A DNA stretch of 64,000 nt from an uncultured Roseburia sp. (GCA_947383215.1 CANDCP010000007.1:1-64000); one strand, 5' to 3'. Shown: positions 24,943-35,863, numbered from the stretch's first letter. Program-made: numbers and translations. Notes: generated by a model not told the origin, from the letters alone.

Positions 24943-25959
24943 ATGAAGAAAAAAACACCGTTTTACTGTGCAGCGCTATTCGGACTTATTCTGAGCGGAT
25001 GCGTAAGCAAAACAACACCGGAAATCATTATGCCGGATCAGCCGATGTCAGCGTCCGTGACCGATGAAAAAGATACCGAAACCCAAAACAAAAAGCCGGA
25101 AAGCAGAGACGGCAGCGAGGCCCCCTCCGATGAAAACTATACCGTTTACCTGATTACGATGGATCTGACGGACAGCTACTGGAAATCTATCGACGACGGA
25201 TGTCTGGAAGCGGCAAAAGAACTCGGCAATGTTACATATCGGTGGACCGGTCCCGATTCTCATGACGACGCCCTGCAGAGCGCATGCATCGACGACGCCG
25301 TCGCAGACGCAATATTAATTGCCGCAAACAGCGCAGACGGTGTAAATGACAGTCTGAAAAAAGCAGAGGAGGCCGGATGTAAAATTGTATACGTCGACAG
25401 TGCCGCAAGCTACGATTGCATAAGCGCCCTCTCAACCGATAATGTAGCCGCCGGCAAAACGGCCGGAGAAACTATGATACATTCCTTGCAGGAGAAGGGG
25501 ATTCAAAGCGGTACTATCGCCGTTTTCGGCGTGACAGCCGATACCGCCTCCTGTGTGGCAAGAGAAGACGGATTTCGCAGCGCTTTTGCAGACACAGATT
25601 TCACGCTGGCCGATACCGTTTACATGCAGGATGACGCCGCCAATGTAAAAAGCGCCGTGCAAGACGGGCTTTCCCAGAATTATGTCGGTTTTTTCGGCAC
25701 AAATGAGGGTACGACGCTTGCCGTCGGACAAACCGTAAAAGAAAATAACGCGCAAACTACAATTGTCGGGTTCGACACGTCAGACGCCGTACTGGAACTT
25801 GTCTCCGACGGCGTTATCTATGCAACCATGCAACAAAATCCCAAAACCATGGGACACGACGGCCTCTTAATTGCCGTGGGGGCTCTGTCCGGCACTTATA
25901 CAGACACAAATACGAAGACGGATACAGGCGTCACAATCATCACGAAAGAATCGATGTAG
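24943..25959 (+). CDS. Periplasmic-binding-protein-type lipoprotein (RbsB-like)
   Basis: This 338-residue lipoprotein has a signal peptide with lipobox LSGC (Cys22) and a linker rich in Glu, Asp and Lys. The type I sugar-binding fold follows, with [33 protein letters not shown] and [16 protein letters not shown], as in RbsB or LacI-type ligand domains. No permease or ATPase gene is adjacent. The next gene, 14 bases on, is a chemoreceptor, so its main role may be to present a ligand to that receptor. Confidence 0.88.
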   Translation: MKKKTPFYCAALFGLILSGCVSKTTPEIIMPDQPMSASVTDEKDTETQNKKPESRDGSEAPSDENYTVYLITMDLTDSYWKSIDDGCLEAAKELGNVTYRWTGPDSHDDALQSACIDDAVADAILIAANSADGVNDSLKKAEEAGCKIVYVDSAASYDCISALSTDNVAAGKTAGETMIHSLQEKGIQSGTIAVFGVTADTASCVAREDGFRSAFADTDFTLADTVYMQDDAANVKSAVQDGLSQNYVGFFGTNEGTTLAVGQTVKENNAQTTIVGFDTSDAVLELVSDGVIYATMQQNPKTMGHDGLLIAVGALSGTYTDTNTKTDTGVTIITKESM

Positions 25960-25973
25960 GGGAGGAAACTGCT

Positions 25974-27674
25974 ATGAAATTTAAACAGCGAATGCTTACC
26001 CTGTGTTGTATTCCACTGCTGCTTTTGACTGTTCTGTCCGTCATAAGCGGCTTAATCCAGTTCCGGTCAGGTATGTACAAACAGACGAAAAGCAGTCTCA
26101 AATCAAGCGCCTTAGCCGCCATGAATCTATATGGCAGCCAGGGATATGGGGATTATGCCAAAAAATCAGACGGAAATGTGTGGCGCGGAATGAATTTCAA
26201 CGTATCCCAGGAAACTTCTCTGGTCGACGGCCTAAAGGAACAGACCGGCGTTGATATCACCTTCTTTTTCAGAGACACGGTCGTCATGACTTCCGTCAGC
26301 GACCAGTCAGGCGCACGCTGGCTGGGAATGACGGCGGGTGAAAACATCCAAAAATATACGCTTCATCAAGGCGCACAGCTATGGTATAAAAATATCGAAA
26401 TTGACCATAACATGTGCCACGCATACATTATCCCGGTCGTCCAGCCAAGCGACGGCACCGTAATCGGCGCTCTGATGGCCTCTATCCCGGCAGATGAATT
26501 CAACGCAATGATAAATAATTATATTATCATAAGCGCAGCTGTCTCCGCCGTTATTCTGCTTGCCGTCGCCGCTTTTATTTTCTGGTATATCGGCGGCCTG
26601 ACAAAGGTTCTCCACGATGTACGAAGGGTACTGCTTAAAGTTTCAGAAGGAAATTTTACCGACGCACGGCTGGTAAAAATCAATCGGAAAGATGAATTTG
26701 GAGAACTGGCCGTCGGAACAGAACGGCTAAGAACTAAAATAGAAAATCTTTTAGAGGATATCCAAAACGGTATGTTTAAACTGACCGAAGCAGCCGAACG
26801 ACTCAACGGCACGCTCAGACAAAATGTTTCCGCAGCCAGAGAAATGAACCGCAGCGTCGGACAAATCAACATTACGGCAAATAATCAGAAAACAGAGACT
26901 CAAAACGCCGCTCACAATGTAGAAATCACACGCGGCGCCATCGATCTAATGCTGACACAGATTGAAGACATCAATTTGCTTTCTAATAATATGGCGTCTC
27001 TCTCTCAAAACAGCCAAAGTATATTAACAGAACTGTTAGAGAGCAGTAAACACACACAGGAGGCTGTCCATGAAATCAGCAGACAAGTTGAAATCACAAA
27101 CGAATCTGTACAACAGATCAAAAATGTAACTGATTACATTACAAATATTGCAGAAGAAACAACCCTTCTGTCCCTAAACGCCAGTATTGAAGCAGCCCGC
27201 ACGGGGGAAGCCGGAAAAGGGTTTGCCGTCGTCGCGATTGAAATTCAAAAACTAGCGGAACAGTCGAACTCTTCCGCAGCCGAAATAGGAGACAACATTC
27301 ACTCTCTTGTAGAAAAAACGAACGGAATCGTAAATGTTATGTCCGTTATTGAAGATGCTTTAAAGGAGCAGGAAACAAACGTAGAAAAAACAAAGCGGCT
27401 TTTTGACGAAATAAACTCCAACATTATGCAGGTAACCCGCAAAGAATCCGATATGCAGGAAAATGTCTCTGAGATGAATACAGCGAAAGACCATTTATCG
27501 CTTATTATCTCGGATTTATCGAAATCCGCGCTGGATAACGCCGACTTTTCTCAAAACGCCGCAAACGTTACGGATCAAATGATGCGTGAAGTTGAAAATC
27601 TGGAATTGCTGACTTCCGGTCTGACCGAGCTTGCAAACATGCTTGACAAAAACTTAAAAGCATTTCTCACTTAA
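25974..27674 (+). CDS. Methyl-accepting chemotaxis protein
   Basis: This 566-residue receptor has a membrane helix at about 10-28, an outer domain resembling a single Cache fold ([18 protein letters not shown]), a second helix at about 181-203, a HAMP segment, and a signalling domain. The conserved hairpin tip is [25 protein letters not shown], near residue 400, followed by [15 protein letters not shown]. The tip has Ser and Ser where most receptors have Ala and Ala. Family knowledge says it controls CheA and flagellar rotation. It is cotranscribed with the sugar-binding lipoprotein, and its stop overlaps the end of the convergent amidase gene by 4 bases. Confidence 0.93.
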   Translation: MKFKQRMLTLCCIPLLLLTVLSVISGLIQFRSGMYKQTKSSLKSSALAAMNLYGSQGYGDYAKKSDGNVWRGMNFNVSQETSLVDGLKEQTGVDITFFFRDTVVMTSVSDQSGARWLGMTAGENIQKYTLHQGAQLWYKNIEIDHNMCHAYIIPVVQPSDGTVIGALMASIPADEFNAMINNYIIISAAVSAVILLAVAAFIFWYIGGLTKVLHDVRRVLLKVSEGNFTDARLVKINRKDEFGELAVGTERLRTKIENLLEDIQNGMFKLTEAAERLNGTLRQNVSAAREMNRSVGQINITANNQKTETQNAAHNVEITRGAIDLMLTQIEDINLLSNNMASLSQNSQSILTELLESSKHTQEAVHEISRQVEITNESVQQIKNVTDYITNIAEETTLLSLNASIEAARTGEAGKGFAVVAIEIQKLAEQSNSSAAEIGDNIHSLVEKTNGIVNVMSVIEDALKEQETNVEKTKRLFDEINSNIMQVTRKESDMQENVSEMNTAKDHLSLIISDLSKSALDNADFSQNAANVTDQMMREVENLELLTSGLTELANMLDKNLKAFLT

Positions 27675-28576
27675 CGCTGCATAAAATATGCGTCAATCCC
27701 ATTCGCAATTCCAAGGACCATCTTATCCTGATAGTCCGCGGAGCACAGATTGGCGTCTTCCGTGGGATTTGTCATATAGCCCATCTCAAGAATCACGACC
27801 GGAACCGCGCTCCAGTTAATGCCGCTCATCGTGTCTGTCTCCCATACATACTGTTTTCCGGCTCCGGTCGCCTCACAAAAGCTGTCTAAAATATTCTGCG
27901 CCAAAGACTTGCTCTGTTCATAAAAGCCGCCCGTGTACGGATTGGCGGCTGTCTGACAGATCGTCATCGCCCCGTTCACCGAAGAGTCCTCCGATCCGTT
28001 CGCGTGAAGACGGACAAAAATGTCCGCGCCGGCATCTCTTGCAATTCCGGCGCGCTCACTGTTACTGATGTTTACCTCATTCGTCTCACGCGTCATAACA
28101 ACCTCATAACCTCTCGCCGTCAGTTCGTCCCGGAGCTTTAATGCAACCTCAAGCGTAAGCTGGTATTCCGGTACCCCCGTCGTTCTTCCCGTAGTACCGC
28201 CGGACACTCTCGCCTTCGTCTCGCTCGCTCCCGGAGCTACCGGCTCGGGCGTGGAATCCCCCTTTATTTGATGTCCCGCGTCAATACAGACCAGACGGCC
28301 GTTTGCGCGCGGAGGAACCGCTTCTTCCGCCTCGCTGTCCGTCTCCGCTTCGGTCCCGGACGATACGTTTTGGGTCTTCGCTTCGGTTTCGGACGATACG
28401 TTTTCTGTCTCCGTCTGCGCACCTTCCCCGCGCATTTCACCCTCATCCTGCAAAATTTGTTGTTCTTTTTGCGGTCCGCCCTCCTGGCAGGCGCAGACCG
28501 CCGCCAAAAATGCTGCGGTCAAAATCGCCGCCATTCCTCTGAATCTTTTGTCTTTTTCCCGCAACGTTAATTTCAT
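27671..28576 (-). CDS. N-acetylmuramoyl-L-alanine amidase (Amidase_3), probable lipoprotein
   Basis: This 301-residue zinc amidase should cut between MurNAc and L-Ala in peptidoglycan. The N-terminus has a hydrophobic stretch ending VCACQ, a weak lipobox. A Glu/Thr-rich linker with two copies of NVSS[EG]TEA follows. The catalytic domain starts at RLVCIDAGH, with RLHANGSE and [12 protein letters not shown] supplying zinc ligands and the catalytic Glu. It lies 12 bases after the LCP gene, in a cell-wall group. Confidence 0.9.
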   Translation of the reverse strand: MKLTLREKDKRFRGMAAILTAAFLAAVCACQEGGPQKEQQILQDEGEMRGEGAQTETENVSSETEAKTQNVSSGTEAETDSEAEEAVPPRANGRLVCIDAGHQIKGDSTPEPVAPGASETKARVSGGTTGRTTGVPEYQLTLEVALKLRDELTARGYEVVMTRETNEVNISNSERAGIARDAGADIFVRLHANGSEDSSVNGAMTICQTAANPYTGGFYEQSKSLAQNILDSFCEATGAGKQYVWETDTMSGINWSAVPVVILEMGYMTNPTEDANLCSADYQDKMVLGIANGIDAYFMQR

Positions 28577-28588
28577 GCGCTTCTCCCT

Positions 28589-29653
28589 TTAATATCCCAA
28601 CTGGCTGCGTATCGTATCGCTGATTCCCTGAACAGTCGGGGATACCTTAAAGTCTGTCTCTCCATATAAAAACTCATGGAGCTTTCTCACATTCGCGGCC
28701 AGATCGACTGCCACAACCACTTCGCCCAGATTGCCGGTATTCACTCCGGCGTGCTCAAACGGAAAACCGGTATTCTCGCCCAGATTGTATTTTCCAATTT
28801 TCATCATCAACCCCAAAAGCTCTGTGTTTCCGAGACTTGTGGAGACGTCCGGCAGCGCGCTGTCTAACACGCTGTTCAGCGTCGTAAGGCTCGCGCCCTT
28901 TGCCTTCTCAAACATCTTTTGAATAACGAGACGCTGACGTTCGGTGCGTTTAAAATCCCATCCCGCCGTGTAGCGGACTCTGGCGTACGCAGTCGACTGC
29001 ACGCCGTCGAGCGTCTGCACTCCGCCGCCCACATGCGCGGAAGTTTTCCCGGTGACGCCGGTAATCTCGTCGATATATGAATTCATATACCCGGCTTCCT
29101 CCTCCGTCACCTCGATTTCAATTCCGCCCAGAAGATCGATGACCTCCACAAGCGCGTTGAAATCTACCGCAACATAATCGGAAATATTCAGGTCCAAATT
29201 CTTATTCATCATATTGACCGCCCGCTCCGGCCCCGTAATCTCGGCGTTTCCCTGACCGTACGCCGCATTTGCCTTCCGAAATGTTCCCTCTCCGATATCC
29301 AGATATGTGTCGCGGTACAACGAAACCATCTTGATTTCCCCGGTCTTGTTATTTATGCTTGCGATAATCATTGTGTCGCTGTTTCCCGACTGAAAATTAC
29401 CGTTTGTGCGATTATCAATACCGAACATCGCCAGCGTCGTAAATCCCTTCATACCGGACGTATCCAGGCCGTCGTTCACCTCTACGTCATCCATATCCAT
29501 TTTATCCATCTTGCCAAGCTTCGCCGCAAAATAGGCCATGATAAGTAAAAGAACCATCAGGATAAACGCGATAACCGTAAATATAATCTTACGCTTCTGA
29601 CGCTGCTTTTTTGTCCGTCTCTTCTTTTTTCTCTTTTCTTCCTGCTCCCTCAC
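28589..29653 (-). CDS. LytR-CpsA-Psr family ligase
   Basis: This 354-residue protein starts at a GTG and has a Lys/Arg-rich cytoplasmic tail, one helix at about 25-46 and an outer LCP domain. LCP enzymes transfer undecaprenyl-linked polymers to peptidoglycan. The conserved segments NSDTMIIASI, MVSLYRDTYLDI and DFKRTERQR contain the Arg and Asp residues that bind the pyrophosphate. A second LCP gene lies at 35971-37188. It sits between two amidase genes. Confidence 0.92.
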   Translation of the reverse strand: MREQEEKRKKKRRTKKQRQKRKIIFTVIAFILMVLLLIMAYFAAKLGKMDKMDMDDVEVNDGLDTSGMKGFTTLAMFGIDNRTNGNFQSGNSDTMIIASINNKTGEIKMVSLYRDTYLDIGEGTFRKANAAYGQGNAEITGPERAVNMMNKNLDLNISDYVAVDFNALVEVIDLLGGIEIEVTEEEAGYMNSYIDEITGVTGKTSAHVGGGVQTLDGVQSTAYARVRYTAGWDFKRTERQRLVIQKMFEKAKGASLTTLNSVLDSALPDVSTSLGNTELLGLMMKIGKYNLGENTGFPFEHAGVNTGNLGEVVVAVDLAANVRKLHEFLYGETDFKVSPTVQGISDTIRSQLGY

Positions 29654-29693
29654 TCTATCCTATCCTTTCCCGAACCTGCCCTTAGCCGGGCGG

Positions 29694-32600
29694 CTAATAC
29701 GATTTTATTTTATTGATGCCGCTCACCAGAATGAAACCATAATTCTTTGCCGTCGCCCAGCCGCAGCCGGACGCGATCGTCCCGTCCGTATTCCACACCG
29801 TATACGGATTCTCCTGTATTCCGAGCCATTCCACATATCTTGCGCTGCCCCGCTTTACATAGATAAAACGCGGATCCACACAGTCATGTCTGAGGCTTTC
29901 CTTACTTGCGTACGCCTTTAAATGCTGCACCTGCGCGCGAATTCCGGTTCTGACGTCCGCGAAAGTCGCTCCGGGTTCGTTCTCTCCCGTCGCCCCGATT
30001 CCGGCAAAATTGCACTGCTCTGCCGTCACGTCCCCTCCAAATTGGAGGAAATACGTCTCGTTGCACATCTGGGCAAAAACTACCTCCGGCTTCACGCCTT
30101 CATATACAGCTTCCTCAAACACTATTCCTACAAATTCTTCGATATCTTTCGCGCCTTTCTCCCGATAGACAGCCGACGGATAACCGTAGTTTTTATCCGG
30201 ATACGCTTTCTGCATAGCCGAAATATTTGCATTGTAATAGCGCGTCATCTGCTCCTTCGTCACTTCCGCCGCCCCCATAATCTCGTGGAACGGAACCATA
30301 TAAGATACGGGCGCCGAAAATCCGCTTCTGCCGACAACGTTATTTACTTTGTTGCAGGCCTGCACTCTGTACTGGTAGCTTACGCCGGAAACGACATTCC
30401 TATCCGTATATGTGCATACTGGCGACGTCGTCTCGGCTATTTTCTGAAAATTGCCCGTCCCGCTTTTTCGGTACAGCTCGTAGCTGACCGCGCCGTTTAC
30501 CCTGCTCCAGCTAATCTGCAAAGAGCCGTCCTGGTTCAGCTTCACGACAGACATCCCCGGCACGGAGATCGCTTTTCCCTTCGCCTGGCCGCACAGGACG
30601 CCGTATCCCTTTTTTCCCCCGCTTGTATGGTACGGGCGGACTTTATAATAATAAAACTTGTTCGTCTTTGACGGAATATCTTTATAGCTTAATGTATTTC
30701 CGGATGAAACCGACGCTATGCGCTTATATCCTCCGGATTTTTTCGTACTTCTGTAAATCTGATAGCCGTCCGCGCCCGTCACCTTTTTCCAGCTCAGCTC
30801 GATAGCCGCTGAAGGCGCCGCCTGAACCAAAGTGATCTGTGTCGCCTTTAACGCCCTGGCCCCCACAGGCTTACAATATCTGCCATAGATAATTTTTCCG
30901 TTGCTTTTGCTTTTCACAGAAATTTTATAATAATATTTTTTCCCGGATTGAACCGAAGTATCCGTATAAGTCCTTTTACTGCCGGAAGAAATCTCTTTAA
31001 TTACCTTATAACGTCCGTTTTTGGAAGTGCTTCTGGCAATCTGATAGCCAAGAGCCTTCTCCTCCCTTTTCCACGTAATCTTTAATTTCGCCCCGCTCAC
31101 AGACTGTACCGAAGCGATAGACGTCTCTCCGGCTGTCCGCGCCGAAACCGCTTTCGAGAGCGCGCCGCCGCCGGCATTCTTTCCGGAACGGTTCCGAACC
31201 TGGATCTTATAATAATACGTAGTGCCGGCCTCCACGTCCCAATCCGTGTAGCTTAACCGCTTCCCCTTCTTAACTGTATCGACAGGCTCATACGTCCCCT
31301 TCTTTTTTGTACTCCGGTAAATGCGGTATCCTGAAGCGCCCAAAGCCTTTTTCCAGCTAATCTTAAGACCATTTTTCGTCTGCTCAATCGATGTGATAGA
31401 CGTCTGTCCGGCCTGTATCCCGTACTTGACCGAAGAATCGTCTCCATATCCGTTTATCTGCCCCACACGATTGACCGTCCGGACTTTATAGTAATACTTT
31501 TTATTAAGCGAAACCTTACTGTCCTCATACGTATTTCCCGATACGGCCGCAACCTTCTTGTAGGCGCCGTTTTTCGCCGTGCTGCGATAAACCTCATACT
31601 GATATGCGTTGGCCACATGCTTCCATGTGACAAGAAGCCTGCCGCTGCTCTGCGCTTTCACGCTGCTAATCGTCGTCGGCCCAATGGAAAATCCCGACTT
31701 TACCTCGGAAAAATCTCCGTATACGCCGTTTCCCTTTCCTCTGATCTTATAACAGTAAGTCGTTCCCGCCGTCGCGTTCTTATCGGTATACGTCAGCAAG
31801 TTAGAAGGCACATCGGCTATTTTTTCGTAGTTTCCGTTCAGGCTTTCACTCCGATAGATCTCATAGCCGACGATATCCGAAAGCCCCTTCCATTGTATTG
31901 TAATTTTGCCGCTTCCGTCAGACCTCAGAGACGTAATTTCACCCTTCGCAATCTCCTCATCGCCGGTTTGCTTCGACAAATTATAATACTGCGCAATCCC
32001 CGTCGCATCCGCCAGTCCAAGTTTTTTTAGCTTCTCATCCGTGCTCAGGTAATTCGATACGTCTCCCGCATTGCTTAAAAATGCATGTTCGATAAGAACA
32101 CAGGGAAATCCCGCCAGCTTTGCGCGCCGGATCAATCCAAGATAATCGGCCGCGCTTCCATCCGGATACTTGTCCGAGCTTGCATTCCAAATCTGCACCT
32201 TGTTATCTTTCAGCCCGAGCGCTACAAGCCCCTTCTGGATCTTCTGCGCCAGTCCCTTTCCCTCATTGCCGATCAACGGATTATAATTACTGTTCGGATA
32301 ATAGACGCTGATCCCGTTAGCCTCCGCGTTCTCACTCGCATTCAAATGGAAGCTGACTAAGACGTCCGCATTGTATTTTTTTGCGATTGCCACCCGGTTA
32401 TCCAGACTCTCTACCTGCGTCGCCCCCATCGTCTGATTGGTACTGCGCGTCATATAAACGGTCACTCCCCGGTAGGTCTCCAGTTCATTTTTGCAGTATG
32501 CGGCAATCTTTAACGCAAGCTCGCTTTCCTTATGTCCGAAATAGATCGCTCCGGGATCCGTTCCCCCGTGCCCGGGATCTAAGACGACGACCAGGTTTCC

Positions 32601-33257
32601 CGCCCTCGTGGAGCGAACCTGCGTCCCTTCCGCTATCCCCTGCGCAGCGCTTTCTACCGCCTCCCCGAACGCCTCCGGCGTCAGCGCTTCTCCGGCCGCA
32701 TCCGTAAGTACGATACCGGCGGCCTCTTGCTGCTCTCCCTCGTCCACCGCTCTGGCGTCCGGATTGACTTCAACCTCGCAATTCACGCCAAAGCCTGCCT
32801 CAATCCCCGCTTCCTCCATATCTACGCTTTCAAAAACGCCGTCAAATTCATAATCCAGCGACAAAACGTCATAGCTTCCGGCATCTGTCTCCTGTTCGAA
32901 GCTCATCCGAAACAAAATAAGATTCCCGTCAATTTTGTCCGCCTCCGCCGTATAAGTCTGATTTGTCGCATTATTCCTATAACGGAGCGACGCAGAATTA
33001 ACCGGATACGTTCCTTCTCCAATCTCGGCCACCACATACTGCTCTTCCATAAGCGGAACGAAATCTTTTCCGACCAGCAGATAATTCAAAAGCGGCTGCC
33101 GCTGTTCTTCATTCTCCTCCTGCTGCCGCTCAGACGCCGTCCCGCCGCCGGTATTCCCCGCCGTATCGCCCCCCTGCCATTCGGCTGCGGCGCAGGGCGT
33201 CGTAAACAGCATTACAAAACATAAAAATGCCGCTATTCTCCGTCTCAGTTTCTTCAT
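29694..33257 (-). CDS. Large secreted bifunctional autolysin: amidase, six Fn3-like repeats, glucosaminidase-like domain
   Basis: This 1,187-residue secreted protein has a signal peptide (cleavage near CAAAEW) and an N-terminal beta-rich region to about residue 200. An Amidase_3 domain follows with VVLDPGHGGTDPG, VSFHLNASE and VLIEHAFLSN. Six Fn3-like repeats of about 90 residues have the signature Y-x-IYRST-x-K-x-G-x-Y. The last 180 residues (FAQMCNETYFLQFGG, NFAGIGATG) resemble the GH73 glucosaminidase fold, including its catalytic Glu. It should cut both the glycan and the peptide link of peptidoglycan during wall turnover. The same Fn3 variant occurs in two other secreted proteins of the window. 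Confidence 0.9.
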   Translation of the reverse strand: MKKLRRRIAAFLCFVMLFTTPCAAAEWQGGDTAGNTGGGTASERQQEENEEQRQPLLNYLLVGKDFVPLMEEQYVVAEIGEGTYPVNSASLRYRNNATNQTYTAEADKIDGNLILFRMSFEQETDAGSYDVLSLDYEFDGVFESVDMEEAGIEAGFGVNCEVEVNPDARAVDEGEQQEAAGIVLTDAAGEALTPEAFGEAVESAAQGIAEGTQVRSTRAGNLVVVLDPGHGGTDPGAIYFGHKESELALKIAAYCKNELETYRGVTVYMTRSTNQTMGATQVESLDNRVAIAKKYNADVLVSFHLNASENAEANGISVYYPNSNYNPLIGNEGKGLAQKIQKGLVALGLKDNKVQIWNASSDKYPDGSAADYLGLIRRAKLAGFPCVLIEHAFLSNAGDVSNYLSTDEKLKKLGLADATGIAQYYNLSKQTGDEEIAKGEITSLRSDGSGKITIQWKGLSDIVGYEIYRSESLNGNYEKIADVPSNLLTYTDKNATAGTTYCYKIRGKGNGVYGDFSEVKSGFSIGPTTISSVKAQSSGRLLVTWKHVANAYQYEVYRSTAKNGAYKKVAAVSGNTYEDSKVSLNKKYYYKVRTVNRVGQINGYGDDSSVKYGIQAGQTSITSIEQTKNGLKISWKKALGASGYRIYRSTKKKGTYEPVDTVKKGKRLSYTDWDVEAGTTYYYKIQVRNRSGKNAGGGALSKAVSARTAGETSIASVQSVSGAKLKITWKREEKALGYQIARSTSKNGRYKVIKEISSGSKRTYTDTSVQSGKKYYYKISVKSKSNGKIIYGRYCKPVGARALKATQITLVQAAPSAAIELSWKKVTGADGYQIYRSTKKSGGYKRIASVSSGNTLSYKDIPSKTNKFYYYKVRPYHTSGGKKGYGVLCGQAKGKAISVPGMSVVKLNQDGSLQISWSRVNGAVSYELYRKSGTGNFQKIAETTSPVCTYTDRNVVSGVSYQYRVQACNKVNNVVGRSGFSAPVSYMVPFHEIMGAAEVTKEQMTRYYNANISAMQKAYPDKNYGYPSAVYREKGAKDIEEFVGIVFEEAVYEGVKPEVVFAQMCNETYFLQFGGDVTAEQCNFAGIGATGENEPGATFADVRTGIRAQVQHLKAYASKESLRHDCVDPRFIYVKRGSARYVEWLGIQENPYTVWNTDGTIASGCGWATAKNYGFILVSGINKIKSY

Positions 33258-33288
33258 ACATCCTCTTCCTCAATATTTCACTCAAACA

Positions 33289-34221
33289 CTACTTTCGGAT
33301 CACGGTCCCCGTCATCCTCGCAAATGCATCCGTCGCTTTCTCCAGCTTCGTAATCACAACCGACTTCACCGCGGAATCGCCGATAAAATCAACCGCCGCC
33401 TGGATTTTCGGGAGCATCGTCCCTTCCTCAAACTGCCCTTCTTCCATATATTGTCTCGCCTCAGCCGCCGTCATCGTATCGATCGGCTGTTCATTCTCTC
33501 TGCCGTAATTCAGGCACACCTTGTCCACACTCGTCAAAATGACAAGGACGTCGGCGTCTAACAGCTCCGCCAGCCGGCCGGCCGCCAGATCCTTTTCAAT
33601 CACCGCGCTCGCACCCTTTAATTTATTGTCCTGCATAAGCACCGGAATCCCGCCGCCGCCGCAGGCGATTACAACCTGATCCGCATCGCACAGCGCTCTG
33701 ATCGCGTCTATCTCTACAATATCCATCGGCTTAGGCGCAGCCACAATACGCCGGTAACCGTTTTCCACCTTCGCCACATGATTTCCTTTTTTCTCCTCGG
33801 CCTCGGCCTCCTCCTCGCTCATCACCCGCCCGATTATCTTACTCGGATGATAAAAAGCCTCATCATACGGATCGGCCGTCACCTGCGTCAAAACAGTGGA
33901 GACCGGCTTATAAATTCCGCGGTTCAAAAGCTCCGTACGGATTGCGTTCTGCAAATCATACCCGATATACCCCTGGCTCATAGCGGAGCACACAGACATC
34001 GGCGTCGCCGTATATTCCGGATAAATCCTGCAAAACTCGGCCATCGCCGTATGTATCATTCCCACCTGCGGTCCGTTGCTGTGTGTAATCACAATCTGAT
34101 AATCTTCTTTTATAAAATCAGCGACCGCTTTCGCCGTCTCTCTGGTCGCCTTTTTCTGCTCTGGAAGCGTCGTTCCTAACGCTTCGTGTCCCAATGCTAT
34201 TACAATTTTCTTTTTTTTCAT
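33289..34221 (-). CDS. arcC: Carbamate kinase family protein
   Basis: About 310 residues from the ATG at 34221, chosen for its spacing to GGAGG. Carbamate kinase makes ATP and carbamate from carbamoyl phosphate and ADP. Family motifs are present: SNGPQVGM, IACGGGGIPVL, DADVLVILTSVD and GSMLPKI-like GTMLPKIQAA. The N-terminal nucleotide motif is ALGHEALG, where classical enzymes have ALGGNA. No arcA or arcB lies nearby, so it may serve another carbamoyl phosphate pathway. It has its own promoter at 34263-34291. Confidence 0.88.
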   Translation of the reverse strand: MKKKKIVIALGHEALGTTLPEQKKATRETAKAVADFIKEDYQIVITHSNGPQVGMIHTAMAEFCRIYPEYTATPMSVCSAMSQGYIGYDLQNAIRTELLNRGIYKPVSTVLTQVTADPYDEAFYHPSKIIGRVMSEEEAEAEEKKGNHVAKVENGYRRIVAAPKPMDIVEIDAIRALCDADQVVIACGGGGIPVLMQDNKLKGASAVIEKDLAAGRLAELLDADVLVILTSVDKVCLNYGRENEQPIDTMTAAEARQYMEEGQFEEGTMLPKIQAAVDFIGDSAVKSVVITKLEKATDAFARMTGTVIRK

Positions 34222-34262
34222 GATCATCTACCTCCGGATTGATTCATTGCGCAATATACTTT

Positions 34263-34291
34263 ATCCTAGCACATTTCTAATATCAGCTCAA
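34263..34291 (-). promoter_or_regulatory. Promoter of carbamate kinase gene
   Basis: The minus strand reads TTGAGC (34286-34291), 17 bases, TAGGAT (34263-34268). An imperfect inverted repeat (AACTGAATTT with AAATTCCAGTT) lies just upstream of the -35 and could be an operator. Confidence 0.5.
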
Positions 34292-34350
34292 CTGGAATTT
34301 CCTTAAAATTCAGTTAATTTATCATTGCATTTGCACTCCCAACGCCAAAC

Positions 34351-34383
34351 GCCGCCCCGCAGCCAAACCGACTGCCGGACGGC
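34351..34383 (-). terminator. Possible terminator of htrA-like gene
   Basis: On the minus strand GCCGTCC (34377-34383) pairs with GGGCGGC (34351-34357), with an inner GCAG/CTGC. Downstream is GTTTGGCGTT, a poor U-tract. It lies about 35 bases after the protease stop. Confidence 0.4.
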
Positions 34384-34416
34384 GTCCGCTCCCTCATCGG
34401 GGCAAAATCCCTTCCA

Positions 34417-35754
34417 CTAATTCTTATATCCCAGCGTAACGATGATCTGCTGTTCCACATACTTTCCGTTCTCCTCGTTTGACAGGCGGCTAACGGTAAG
34501 CTCCGCCGTCGAACCGGCTGCGCAGTACCTCATCTGCTCCTCAAAATCCTCTTTTGACGCAATCTTGCTTCCGTCAAATTTCGTTATGATGTCTCCCTGC
34601 GCAATCCCGGCCTCCTGCGCCGGGGATCCCTCTATAACCTGGTATACATAGACGCCCTCCGGCATATTGTATGTTCCCGCAACCGAACTCGATACGTCCA
34701 CAACTCTGATGCCGATATACGGCTCCTGTGATTTATCCACCAGCTCGCGCCGTATCAGCTTCTCGATAATCGGCGTCGCCGTATCCATCGGAATCGCGTA
34801 TCCCATGCCTTCTACCTTCGTGTCGGAATATTTAACCGAATTGATACCGATGACCTCGCCTCGGATATTTAAAAGCGCGCCGCCGCTGTTGCCCGGATTA
34901 ATCGCCGCGTCCGTCTGAATCAGATCGTTCGTAATTGTCTGGCCGTTCTCGTCTTCGATGCTGACTTCTCTATCTAACGCGCTGATCACTCCCGTTGTCA
35001 CCGACTGTCCGTAGCCGAGCGCATTTCCGATCGCAACGGCCGCCTCGCCGACCCGCAATCCCTTTGAATCGCCTATCGTTGCAACTTTGATTGTCCCCAT
35101 TGTCTCGCTCTCAATATCCGCAATCCGAACGGCCAGTACCGCCAGATCACAGCCCGAATCCGTCCCTTTCACCTCCGCCGACACGGTACTGCTGTCGCAG
35201 AACTGCACCGTAAGGCTCTTTGCATTCGCTACCACATGATTGTTTGTCGCAATATACAAATATTCTTCATCCTGCGTCACAATAATCCCGGAACCCGCAG
35301 TCTCCCTCTCATAGTCCTGAATCTGCCCGAACCAGCTCTGATAAGAATTTACGGACATATTCGTAATCGCCACGATCGCAGGCATCACGTTCTGGGCAAT
35401 ACCGGATACATCCGTGATCGCCGCCGACTCCTCCGTGCTAACCGGTATCGAATTGATATCGGCGTCCGAATCCTTCGCCTTGCTTAAAACCGGGGCGCTC
35501 CCGCTTTTATGCGCCGTCTCCTCTTTTCCGTCAAGCACCCTGCCAAAGAAATAAGTGGAACCCTGAAACGCAGTCCCGGCAATCAGCCCAAACACAAGCG
35601 CAAGCGCCGCGTATCTTGTCAGCTTCTTTCTGGAATCCCCCCGCTTTTTTTTCGGCTGATCCCCCCCGTCTTCCGGCTGCGTATACGGCTGGTACTCCGC
35701 CTGCACGTCCCATGCGTCGTCCTGATTTATATTCTGATATCTATTGTCATCCAT
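34417..35754 (-). CDS. HtrA/DegP-like membrane serine protease with PDZ domain
   Basis: About 445 residues from the ATG at 35754, which follows GGAGGAG. A cytoplasmic N-terminal tail rich in Asp, Gln and Lys and one helix (about residues 46-66) lead to an outer trypsin-like domain. It has TNNHVV (His), DLAVLAVRI (Asp) and NPGNSGGALLN (Ser). A C-terminal PDZ domain (PYIGIRVVDV, SPAQEAGIAQGDII) follows. Family members degrade misfolded exported proteins. It lies downstream of the LCP/polysaccharide locus, after a strong terminator. Confidence 0.95.
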   Translation of the reverse strand: MDDNRYQNINQDDAWDVQAEYQPYTQPEDGGDQPKKKRGDSRKKLTRYAALALVFGLIAGTAFQGSTYFFGRVLDGKEETAHKSGSAPVLSKAKDSDADINSIPVSTEESAAITDVSGIAQNVMPAIVAITNMSVNSYQSWFGQIQDYERETAGSGIIVTQDEEYLYIATNNHVVANAKSLTVQFCDSSTVSAEVKGTDSGCDLAVLAVRIADIESETMGTIKVATIGDSKGLRVGEAAVAIGNALGYGQSVTTGVISALDREVSIEDENGQTITNDLIQTDAAINPGNSGGALLNIRGEVIGINSVKYSDTKVEGMGYAIPMDTATPIIEKLIRRELVDKSQEPYIGIRVVDVSSSVAGTYNMPEGVYVYQVIEGSPAQEAGIAQGDIITKFDGSKIASKEDFEEQMRYCAAGSTAELTVSRLSNEENGKYVEQQIIVTLGYKN

Positions 35755-35863
35755 CTTAAGCTCCTCCTTCAACATTTCGGATTCTAAAACTTATCCTACC
35801 CAGAAAATGTGACAAAATTGTGTTTTTCATTTGTAAAAACCTTGAACGACGCTCTCCCGTAAT

